Below, piece by piece: positions 1 to 5,856 of a DNA stretch of 15,704 bases. The DNA is taken from positions 1 through 15,704 of the forward strand of contig CAMNWW010000026.1 of assembly GCA_946566415.1 (NCBI GenBank). The letters are read 5' to 3'. The DNA is from an uncultured Lachnospiraceae bacterium. GTDB lineage: Bacteria; Bacillota; Clostridia; Lachnospirales; Lachnospiraceae. The translations under genes were made by a program, and so were the position numbers. The notes below the pieces were generated by a model. The model saw only the letters and a program-made list of their open reading frames with translations. It did not search any database and had not been told where the DNA came from. Each line of letters begins with the position of its first letter. Within the stretch, counting starts at the first letter, position 1.

Positions 1-1
1 C

Positions 2-1312
2 GTCATTACAAGCGAATATCTACAGTGTTTTGTTCAAGACGTCATAGCAAACGTTCCTTTGAACTGTAACGTCCAGATCATTGAATATAATAATTTTTAC
101 CATATCGCGGATATTTATAAGGAGTATGAAGCAAGAGCCGACGGATTTATGGTAAGCGGAAGGACCGCCCTGGCCGCGATCGAAAAGGCGCTTCCCGACC
201 ACCGGAAACCGATCGTTCCCTTTGAACCAAGTATTGTCAACCTTTACCGTCTGCTTCTTGATAAGTTTTTAGCAGACCGGGAATTGGACCCGGGGCGTGT
301 CTGCTTTGATTTTCTTCTGCCGCTTAAGAAGAGGATGGGGTGTGCAACGGTTGATTCCTTTCTTTCCCTCAAAGATTCTTCTCAGATTAATACCGCTGTC
401 AACGAATGGCTTGATAATATCCCTCTTGAAGATATTTCTCTCGTAGACCAACAGCTTGCCGGCGCGATCATTGAGCTTTGGGATCAGCATAAGATCGATC
501 TTGTCATCTGTCATTATGGAAGCATCATACCAATTTTAAAGGAACGCGGGATTCCCTACTGTTATTCTTCCCCCAGAAAGGGAGATTTTATTTATCTTAT
601 TAATGGTTTGCTGTCACAGATTGAGATGAACCGTCTGCGCGAGAATCTCCCAGGAGTCATTGCCGTAACATTTTTGGGTACCGACAAGAGACCGATTCCC
701 AAGACCCCTTTAAAGAAAGCGCTTTCCAACATTACACATGAATTTGCGCTTAATGTAATTCTTCAGGAGGAAGAGGAGGATAAATACTATCTTTTTACAA
801 CTTTGCGCGCTATCGAATGTATTACAAATAAACTGCGCAGATGCTCTATCCGGCCAGCCTTAAAAAAGAAATACAATATTGAGGCATATGTAGGGTACGG
901 TATTGGAAACGACATTACTTCAGCGAAGAGTAATGCGCAGGCGGCTTTAAAGGAAGGGCTGTTTTCTAAAGGCTGCTATGCCGTCGATGAACGGCAGAAT
1001 CTTCTCGGTCCCTTGAACGCAGAAAAATATCTGGAAGTTTGCGGAGATATTTCCAAAGAAGTTTATACCACTGCCGAACGGTGTAAGCTGTCTACCCTTA
1101 CGATTCAAAAAGTTCTCTCCATTATAGAGATGACCGGGAGCAATAAGATCACCCAGCAAGGGCTTGCAAAGCATCTCGGCGTCACTCCCCGGAACGCCGG
1201 CAGGATCTTGGGCAACTTAGAAAAAGGCGGCGCCGCGTCGATCGCATACACACAGTCGATCACGTCAAAGGGACGGCCGATCAAGGTGTATGAGTTAAAT
1301 ATTGAGAGGTGA
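2..1312 (+). CDS. Transcriptional regulator with PrpR-N-like, degenerate GGDEF-like and winged-helix regions (5' truncated)
   Basis: The reading frame is open from base 2 with no stop, so the gene begins left of the window; the TTG at 59 is only the first in-window start-like codon and has no ribosome site. Residue numbers here count from that TTG. Residues 20-180 alternate hydrophobic strands with motifs such as ADGFMVSGRTAL and IDLVICHYGSIIPILKERGI, resembling the two-lobed PrpR N-terminal sensor domain. Residues 240-300 (LFTTLRAIECI, then VGYGIGNDITSAKSNAQAAL) look like a degenerate GGDEF or GTP-cyclohydrolase-III-like fold without the GGDEF signature. Residues 345-415 form a winged helix-turn-helix (ITQQGLAKHLGVTPRNAGRIL, wing GRPIKVYEL). 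It is probably a cytoplasmic ligand-sensing DNA-binding regulator; the ligand is unknown. It lies 4 nt before the response regulator and is likely co-transcribed with it. The domain reading is by motif resemblance only. Confidence 0.75.
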   Translation, partial: VITSEYLQCFVQDVIANVPLNCNVQIIEYNNFYHIADIYKEYEARADGFMVSGRTALAAIEKALPDHRKPIVPFEPSIVNLYRLLLDKFLADRELDPGRVCFDFLLPLKKRMGCATVDSFLSLKDSSQINTAVNEWLDNIPLEDISLVDQQLAGAIIELWDQHKIDLVICHYGSIIPILKERGIPYCYSSPRKGDFIYLINGLLSQIEMNRLRENLPGVIAVTFLGTDKRPIPKTPLKKALSNITHEFALNVILQEEEEDKYYLFTTLRAIECITNKLRRCSIRPALKKKYNIEAYVGYGIGNDITSAKSNAQAALKEGLFSKGCYAVDERQNLLGPLNAEKYLEVCGDISKEVYTTAERCKLSTLTIQKVLSIIEMTGSNKITQQGLAKHLGVTPRNAGRILGNLEKGGAASIAYTQSITSKGRPIKVYELNIER

Positions 1313-1316
1313 CTTG

Positions 1317-1985
1317 ATGAAGGAGATTTTAGTCATAGACGATGATGTCTATATCAGCGGCATGCTGGAAGAAATTCTTACAAAGGAAGGCTACCGGGTC
1401 AGCCTGGCGTATTCAGGGACGGAAGCCTTACTCCTTCTCTCCCGGCGTACGCCCGATCTGATCCTTCTTGATCTGATGCTTCCCGGCCTTGCCGGGGAGG
1501 ATGTCCTACCCAAAATCCAGGGTATCCCGGTCATTGTGATGAGCGCTAAGGCTCATACCAGCGATAAGGTAAACCTGCTTCTTGGCGGCGCTAACGACTA
1601 TGTCACGAAACCGTTTGACACAAAAGAACTGCTGGCAAGGATCGCCGTACAGCTCCGAAATGTCTCTGCCAAGACTTCGGCTCCTCTTCTGCATTTTGAC
1701 TCTGTCACTGTAGATACATTGTCCCATACCGTCTGTGTCCAAGGCGCTCCCGTCCGTCTCACAAAGACAGAATATGCAATTTTAAAATTATTGATACAGA
1801 ACCCTGCCCAGGTCGTCGCTAAATCCGTAATACTGGAACGGATCAGCCTGGATACTCCCGACTGCACAGAAAGCTCCCTCAAAGTACACATCAGCAACCT
1901 CCGCAAAAAGCTCAGGGACGCAGGGGGAAGGGAGTATATTGAGGCGGTGTGGGGAATCGGGTTCAAACTTACGTCCAAGACATAG
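1317..1985 (+). CDS. OmpR/PhoB-family response regulator
   Basis: This 222-residue protein has an N-terminal receiver domain with acidic pocket DDD at 8-10, phospho-acceptor Asp52 in LLDLMLP, switch Ser76 (the usual Thr/Ser) and Lys98 in VTKPFD. The C-terminal winged helix (about 125-222) includes the recognition helix region ESSLKVHISNLRKKL and the wing VWGIGFKL. The ATG at 1317 is chosen over the in-frame TTG at 1302 because GAGAGGTG sits about 6 nt upstream of it, while the TTG lacks a ribosome site. The gene follows the upstream regulator by 4 nt and precedes the CTTWACC box array and the ABC operon. The histidine kinase encoded 1.9 kb downstream, after the two ABC genes, is its likely partner. 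By analogy with Bce/Bcr-type modules, it probably activates the transporter genes when cell-wall-active peptides are present; this role is inferred. Confidence 0.93.
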   Translation: MKEILVIDDDVYISGMLEEILTKEGYRVSLAYSGTEALLLLSRRTPDLILLDLMLPGLAGEDVLPKIQGIPVIVMSAKAHTSDKVNLLLGGANDYVTKPFDTKELLARIAVQLRNVSAKTSAPLLHFDSVTVDTLSHTVCVQGAPVRLTKTEYAILKLLIQNPAQVVAKSVILERISLDTPDCTESSLKVHISNLRKKLRDAGGREYIEAVWGIGFKLTSKT

Positions 1986-2005
1986 CAAAGCCGTTCTTTC
2001 AAAAT

Positions 2006-2047
2006 CTTTACGATATCTTAACCATTTTCTTTACCGTTTCCTTAACC
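2006..2047 (+). promoter_or_regulatory. Candidate response-regulator operator: four CTTWACC-like boxes
   Basis: Four direct boxes lie in the 133-nt gap before the ABC operon: CTTTAC at 2006, CTTAACC at 2017, CTTTACC at 2029 and CTTAACC at 2041. The spacing is 11-12 bp, about one helical turn, as expected for tandem OmpR-family binding. A weak -10-like TAAACT follows at 2058, with no good -35, which fits an activator-dependent promoter. The last box is part of TTTCCTTAACC, found again before the carboxypeptidase gene on the other strand. Which regulator binds is inferred. Confidence 0.5.
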
Positions 2048-2118
2048 AAATCCTGCTAAACTGTCCGTATCACGACATCAAATCATTGATAAAGTATCGC
2101 CAAAGGAGGTAATGATAA

Positions 2119-3033
2119 GTGGAATATTGTTTGACTACCGATTCTTTGTGTAAACGCTATGGGCAGTTTAAAGCTCTGAACGATCTGTCCATGCATGTGC
2201 CGAAAGGGTCAATCTATGGCTTCGTAGGGAAAAACGGAGCCGGAAAGACTACCTTGATCCGAATGATCAGCGGTCTTCAGACCCCTACGTCCGGCAGTTA
2301 CACTTTATACGGAACAAAAAATACGGATCCAGGCGTAGGCAGGGCCCGGCGCAGAATGGGGGCCGTCGTCGAGACGCCGTCCATCTACCTGGACATGACG
2401 GCGAAAGATAACCTGAAAGAACAGTTCCTTGTCTTGGGACTCCCGTCTTTTGACGGCGTCCCGGACTTGTTAAACCTGGTCGGACTTGCCGATACCGGGA
2501 AAAAGAAAGCAAAGCATTTTTCACTCGGTATGAAGCAGCGGCTGGGAATCGCGATCGCCCTTGCCGGGGATCCGGATTTTCTTGTCCTTGACGAACCGAC
2601 GAACGGGCTGGATCCGCAGGGCATCATCGAAATGCGGGAGCTGATCCTGAAGCTGAACCGCGAGCGGCAGATTACCGTACTCATCTCCAGCCATATCCTG
2701 GACGAGTTATCTCGGCTTGCAACGCATTACGGTTTTATCGACAGCGGCCGCGTAGTAAAAGAAATCAGCGCCGTTAAACTGGAGGAAGCATGCCGCAAAT
2801 GCGTCCGTCTTAAGGTCCTGGACACCAGGCCTCTTGCCGGGGTCCTGGATGAGATGGGGCTGGAATACACAATCCTCTCCGACACCCTCGCAGATGTGTT
2901 CGGGGACGTCAGTATTTCCAAATTAGCCCTTGCCCTTGCTAAGAGGGACTGCGAGATCCTGTCCCTGCATGAACGGGACGAAGGGCTGGAAAGCTATTAT
3001 ATCAATCTGGTAGGAGGTGGTACGCATGAGTAG
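2119..3033 (+). CDS. ABC transporter ATP-binding protein, bacitracin/lantibiotic-export (BcrA-like) type
   Basis: This 304-residue ATPase has Walker A GKNGAGKT at 37-44, signature FSLGMKQR from about 134, Walker B FLVLDE at 154-159, D-loop GLD and the H-loop His192 in SSHIL. The region GAVVETPSIY at 81-90 replaces the usual Q-loop pattern and is typical of BcrA/lantibiotic-immunity ATPases. The C-terminal 90 residues form the extra domain common to this group. The start is GTG at 2119, with GGAGGT 8 nt upstream. The 3' end overlaps the permease start by 8 nt, so the two are translationally coupled. It would energise export or target removal of a membrane- or wall-active peptide together with the permease; the substrate cannot be read from sequence. 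Confidence 0.93.
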   Translation: MEYCLTTDSLCKRYGQFKALNDLSMHVPKGSIYGFVGKNGAGKTTLIRMISGLQTPTSGSYTLYGTKNTDPGVGRARRRMGAVVETPSIYLDMTAKDNLKEQFLVLGLPSFDGVPDLLNLVGLADTGKKKAKHFSLGMKQRLGIAIALAGDPDFLVLDEPTNGLDPQGIIEMRELILKLNRERQITVLISSHILDELSRLATHYGFIDSGRVVKEISAVKLEEACRKCVRLKVLDTRPLAGVLDEMGLEYTILSDTLADVFGDVSISKLALALAKRDCEILSLHERDEGLESYYINLVGGGTHE

Positions 3034-3856
3034 ACTGCTGCGCGCAGGATTTCTGCATATGAAGAAATCGAAAGCTTTTCAGGTTTGCTTCTTTTTCATG
3101 ATTTTTCTTGGGATTGCAAGCCCTCTGGCATCCTATATCGACAAGGTAAAAAATGGATATGGAAGTGAATTGAACAATGTTTTCTTTTATTATTGCGCCT
3201 ATATCGGCATCGCACTGTCTGTCTTCTGCTCCCTGTTCATCGGGACAGAGTACAGCGACGGGACCATACGGAATAAGATCGTAGTAGGACATTCAAGATT
3301 TCGTATCTATCTGGCAAGCCTTATCGTATGCTCTGCAGGAGCCGTGGTTTTATGCCTTGCATACGTGATTCCTGTACTGTGTATCGGAATCCCCCTGCTG
3401 GGCTTCTTTACCCTGCCTCTTCCTGCCGTCGCCATCTTTTTCCTTGTGTCGATACTCATGGCTCTGGCTTTTGTCTCTTTGTTCACACTCGTCGCCATGC
3501 TGTGTCCGAGCAAGGCGCTGACATCCGTCGTCTGCATTCTCGGCGCCGTTTTCTTTCTCCTGGCAGGAACCTATATCTACGGCCGGCTCGACGCGCCGGA
3601 AACCTATACAGACTATGCGCTCTCCACAAACGGCGAAATGATAGAAGGAGAAGAAGTACTGAATCCGGACTATTTAAGAGGCACGAAACGTAAAGTCTAT
3701 GAATTTCTTCTAGACTTTCTCCCGGGCGGACAGCAGATTCAGCTCGCAGCCGTATTGGTCTTACAGCCTCTCGTATTGTCGCTCTACTCACTATGTATTA
3801 TCGTCACGGCCTCCGGGTGCGGTATCTTCGTCTTTCAAAGAAAAGACATTAAGTAA
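3026..3856 (+). CDS. ABC-2 type transporter permease (BcrB-like)
   Basis: The protein has 276 residues with about six hydrophobic segments: one near the N-terminus, then FFYYCAYIGIALSVFCSLFIG, three central segments and a last one near the C-terminus. A polar loop of about 60 residues (roughly 190-245) lies between the fifth and sixth. The motif GTEYSDGTIRNK after the second segment is characteristic of ABC-2 permeases of the lantibiotic/bacitracin group. The ATG at 3026 is preferred over the GTG at 3017 because AGGAGGT at 3012-3018 is 7 nt before the ATG. It overlaps the ATPase gene by 8 nt and is followed 13 nt later by the histidine kinase gene. It probably forms the membrane part of the exporter, which may also be sensed by the kinase; that link is inferred. 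Confidence 0.9.
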   Translation: MSRLLRAGFLHMKKSKAFQVCFFFMIFLGIASPLASYIDKVKNGYGSELNNVFFYYCAYIGIALSVFCSLFIGTEYSDGTIRNKIVVGHSRFRIYLASLIVCSAGAVVLCLAYVIPVLCIGIPLLGFFTLPLPAVAIFFLVSILMALAFVSLFTLVAMLCPSKALTSVVCILGAVFFLLAGTYIYGRLDAPETYTDYALSTNGEMIEGEEVLNPDYLRGTKRKVYEFLLDFLPGGQQIQLAAVLVLQPLVLSLYSLCIIVTASGCGIFVFQRKDIK

Positions 3857-3869
3857 AGGAGCTTTCGCA

Positions 3870-4769
3870 ATGGAACTATGGTCAGGAGCCGTCATCGGCA
3901 TTCTTCTTCTCATCATACTATGCCTTTGTATTAAAATACGGCTGATAAAAAAATCAGCCGACGAAATCCGGGAAGGCCTTGCCGAAAGGCTCCTGACCGA
4001 AACAAACATCCTGCTCGATATCTCCAGCCGGGATCCTCAGATGCTGCGCCTTACTGACGACCTGAACCGTCAGCTCATCATCCTGAGGGACGCCCGGCGC
4101 CGTTTTGAGATGGGCGACCTGAAGCTGAAGGAAACGATCGCAGGCGTCTCCCATGACCTGAGGACTCCCCTTACCGCTATCTGCGGTTATCTCGACCTCC
4201 TGGAAGCACAGCCCCATTCAGAAGAAACAGCGCGGTATCTCAGAATCATCCGAAACCGCGCCGACGTCCTGCGCCGTCTGACCGACGAGCTTCTCAGCTA
4301 TTCAACTGTTTCTTTCGTACCGAACGACGAAGCCCATGAGCCTGTGGTACTCAATCATGTCCTGGAAGAAAGCCTGCTGGCATATTACGGCGCGTTCATA
4401 GGCAAAGGGATCACTCCTGAAATAAAAATGCCCGAACAGAAGATCACCCGCCGCCTAAATAAAAATTCTCTCTCCCGCATTTTTGAAAACATCCTCGGCA
4501 ACGCCATAAAATACAGCGACGGAGATCTTTTGACCGTTCTAAAGGAGGATGGGGAAATCATATTCTCCAACCACGCTTCCTCCCTGAATGAAGTCGAGAC
4601 AGGGAAGCTCTTCGACCGGTTTTATACTGTGGAGACTGCTCAGAAATCCACAGGTCTGGGGCTGTCTATCGCCAAAACCCTCACAGAGCAGATGGGAGGA
4701 ACCATCCTGGCCGAGTACCGGGAAGGGATGCTGAGCATTCATCTTGCATTCCCCTCTTCCCCCACCTGA
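3870..4769 (+). CDS. Sensor histidine kinase, small single-TM type
   Basis: The 299-residue protein has one N-terminal membrane helix (about 6-24) and essentially no extracellular domain, then a HAMP-free linker and a DHp domain with phospho-acceptor His95 in GVSHDLRTPLTAICGYLDLL. The catalytic domain has N-box residues N207 and N211 (ENILGNAIKYS) and a G2 box STGLGLSIA at 260-268. The usual DxGxG G1 box is replaced by FSNHASSLN, as in many kinases that sit with Bcr-type transporters. Lack of a sensor domain suggests it senses through the membrane or through the transporter. The ATG has AAGGAG 8 nt upstream. Its last codons (PSSPT) are written by the left 31-bp repeat, antisense to a carboxypeptidase remnant. 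Its likely partner is the response regulator at 1317-1985. Confidence 0.92.
   Translation: MELWSGAVIGILLLIILCLCIKIRLIKKSADEIREGLAERLLTETNILLDISSRDPQMLRLTDDLNRQLIILRDARRRFEMGDLKLKETIAGVSHDLRTPLTAICGYLDLLEAQPHSEETARYLRIIRNRADVLRRLTDELLSYSTVSFVPNDEAHEPVVLNHVLEESLLAYYGAFIGKGITPEIKMPEQKITRRLNKNSLSRIFENILGNAIKYSDGDLLTVLKEDGEIIFSNHASSLNEVETGKLFDRFYTVETAQKSTGLGLSIAKTLTEQMGGTILAEYREGMLSIHLAFPSSPT
3939..3960. other. Perfect 8-bp inverted repeat with A6 loop inside the kinase gene
   Basis: CGGCTGAT at 3939-3946 and ATCAGCCG at 3953-3960 flank six A residues, just after the codons for the membrane helix. No T-run follows, so it is not an ordinary terminator. It could affect mRNA decay or translation between permease and kinase, or may be chance. 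Confidence 0.4.
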
Positions 4770-4810
4770 TTATACACGTTCAATGCGTCCAGTGCACTCC
4801 AAAATCCTTT
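4739..4810 (-). pseudogene. Remnant of a D-Ala-D-Ala carboxypeptidase 3' end
   Basis: Read on the - strand, 4810 down to 4739 gives 23 codons and a TGA: KGFWSALDALNVYNQVGEEG followed by NAR and stop. The intact carboxypeptidase downstream reads LDAVDVYNQVGEEG at the same place, so 12 of 14 residues match. The frame is closed immediately upstream by TAA at 4813-4811 and then TAG, so only a stub survives. It overlaps the 3' end of the histidine kinase gene antisense. The best reading is the old chromosomal end of the carboxypeptidase gene joined to a foreign fragment by insertion of the cassette to the right. A relic of a second, deleted carboxypeptidase gene is the alternative. Confidence 0.6.
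4749..4779. repeat. 31-bp direct repeat, left copy (att-like)
   Basis: This copy is identical over 31 bases to 5872-5902. It begins TTCCCCTCTTCC and ends GATTATACACGT. Weaker similarity continues for about 15 bases on the right (CA, TGC and TCCA conserved). It contains the kinase stop codon at 4767-4769 and, on the other strand, the VYNQVGEEG codons of the carboxypeptidase remnant. Confidence 0.9.
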
Positions 4811-4937
4811 TTACTATTTTCCGTGTAGTGCTTCCCTTTTTACCTCTTTTGTGATATAACGCATATATGATGAGTCAAGGAAAAAATCGACGGTGGACTC
4901 ATTTGGAACCAAAAGCCGTTAACGGAGGGAGATCGTT
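4811..4937 (+). promoter_or_regulatory. Leader/promoter region of the DUF3791-DUF3990 module with inverted repeat
   Basis: This AT-rich stretch has a -10-like TATAAC at 4855-4860 (poor -35, TTCCCT at 4832) and a 7-bp inverted repeat, ATGAGTC at 4870-4876 and GACTCAT at 4896-4902. The inverted repeat lies between that putative promoter and the ribosome site GGAGGG at 4924. It could be an operator for autoregulation by the module's antitoxin-like protein, as in many toxin-antitoxin loci. Promoter and operator are tentative. Confidence 0.35.
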
Positions 4938-5177
4938 ATGGATTCTGATAAAAATATCAACAACTTAGAAAAACTCGAATTTGCAATCTTCTGCATTGAA
5001 AATATTGCATCAGAACTTGAACTAAACGCCGCGCAAGTATATACGGCTCTGACTGAAAAAAGCAATGTTCTTAACGATTATATCATTCCCTCTTATGACG
5101 TGTTGCACACACAGAGTAAAAACTACATTGTGCAGGATATCATTGAACTTATGGAGGAAAGAGGTGTGCAGGTATGA
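4938..5177 (+). CDS. DUF3791-like small protein, putative antitoxin partner
   Basis: This 79-residue, mainly helical acidic protein carries segments such as FAIFCIENIASELEL, ALTEKSNVLNDYIIPSYDVLHT and YIVQDIIELMEERGV, which I recognise as the DUF3791 pattern. It lacks membrane segments and a clear DNA-binding motif. The ATG at 4938 has GGAGGG about 8 nt upstream. Its stop overlaps the next start as ATGA (5174-5177), so the two are translationally coupled. DUF3791 genes are commonly found directly beside DUF3990 genes in Clostridiales, and the pair is thought to act like an antitoxin and an ADP-ribosyltransferase-type toxin. The antitoxin role is inferred from this association, not demonstrated by sequence. 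Confidence 0.8.
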   Translation: MDSDKNINNLEKLEFAIFCIENIASELELNAAQVYTALTEKSNVLNDYIIPSYDVLHTQSKNYIVQDIIELMEERGVQV

Positions 5178-5647
5178 TTCTTTATCACGGCTCTTACACA
5201 GAAATTACAAAACCCGATTTGAAACATTCCAGACCTAATGTAGACTTCGGCCGCGGATTCTATACTACTCCACTCTATGAGCAAGCTATAAGATGGTGCC
5301 GTAAATTCAAGCACCGTGGAAGAGATGGCATTGTCTCCTGTTATCACTTTGATGAAACTGCGTATGATACTCTAAAAGTACTGAAATTTGATTCCTATTC
5401 TGAGGATTGGCTTGACTTTATACTTTCTTGCCGGAGAGGTAAGGATAACACTGATTACGATATCGTTATCGGCGGCGTTGCAAATGATAAAGTTTTTAAC
5501 ACTATTGAGCTTTTCTTTGACCACCTTATCGATAAAGCGGAAGCCATCAAACGACTACGCTTTGAAAAGCCAAATTTGCAGATTTGCTTTCGCTCAGAAT
5601 ATTCTCTTGATAAATATCTTCATTTTGAAGGGAGTGAACAAGTATGA
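5174..5647 (+). CDS. DUF3990 protein, ADP-ribosyltransferase-like putative toxin
   Basis: This 157-residue protein has the DUF3990 hallmarks: YHGSYTEI at 4-11 near the N-terminus, DFGRGFYTTPLYEQAIRW at 24-41, DYDIVIGGVANDKVFNTI at 94-111 and a C-terminal LQICFRSE at 135-142. The YHGS and GRGFYTT motifs resemble the NAD-binding core of HYD1/ART-type ADP-ribosyltransferases, a superfamily to which DUF3990 has been linked. The target is unknown. It is full length, with no frameshift. The start ATG overlaps the stop of the preceding DUF3791-like gene (ATGA) with AGAGGTG upstream, and its own stop overlaps the next gene in the same way, so a three-gene coupled unit is likely. Small size, gene order and couplings support a toxin role, which remains inference. 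Confidence 0.82.
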   Translation: MILYHGSYTEITKPDLKHSRPNVDFGRGFYTTPLYEQAIRWCRKFKHRGRDGIVSCYHFDETAYDTLKVLKFDSYSEDWLDFILSCRRGKDNTDYDIVIGGVANDKVFNTIELFFDHLIDKAEAIKRLRFEKPNLQICFRSEYSLDKYLHFEGSEQV

Positions 5648-5856
5648 ACGCAAATCCTATTTTGCTTCAAAAAAAATATTCCCGCATTGTCGCACGTTTT
5701 GCTGAAAAAGCAAATATTTCCTTAAATGATGCACTCTATGTTTTCTATCATTCAACTCTTTATGTTTTAATCAGCGAGGGAGTTTCTGATATGCACTGCA
5801 TGAGTGACGAGTATCTTGCCGATGATCTTTACATGGAATACGAGGCGGGGAAGTGA
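5644..5856 (+). CDS. Second DUF3791-like small protein
   Basis: This 70-residue protein has helices around KKYSRIVARFAEKANISLND, DALYVFYHSTLYVLISEGV and a conserved-looking SDMHCMSDEYLADDL. It resembles the other DUF3791-type partner seen beside DUF3990 genes (FYHS and SDMHC motifs), though it is not obviously similar to the first small protein of this module. It starts with ATGA overlap to the DUF3990 gene and has AAGGGAG 9 nt upstream. Its last 28 nt overlap, convergently, the 3' end of the carboxypeptidase gene, an arrangement produced by the cassette junction. It probably works with the other two proteins; which of the two small proteins neutralises the DUF3990 protein cannot be told from sequence. 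Confidence 0.75.
   Translation: MNANPILLQKKYSRIVARFAEKANISLNDALYVFYHSTLYVLISEGVSDMHCMSDEYLADDLYMEYEAGK

Noticed and set aside
1302..1316. TTG at 1302 as the start of the response regulator
   Set aside because: It lies within the end of the upstream gene without a ribosome site; the ATG at 1317 has GAGAGGTG before it and gives the normal receiver N-terminus.
5388..5705. Overlapping + strand frame of 105 codons within the DUF3990 and third cassette genes
   Set aside because: It is a shifted-frame shadow of the coupled DUF3990 and DUF3791-like genes and has no ribosome site or recognisable features.
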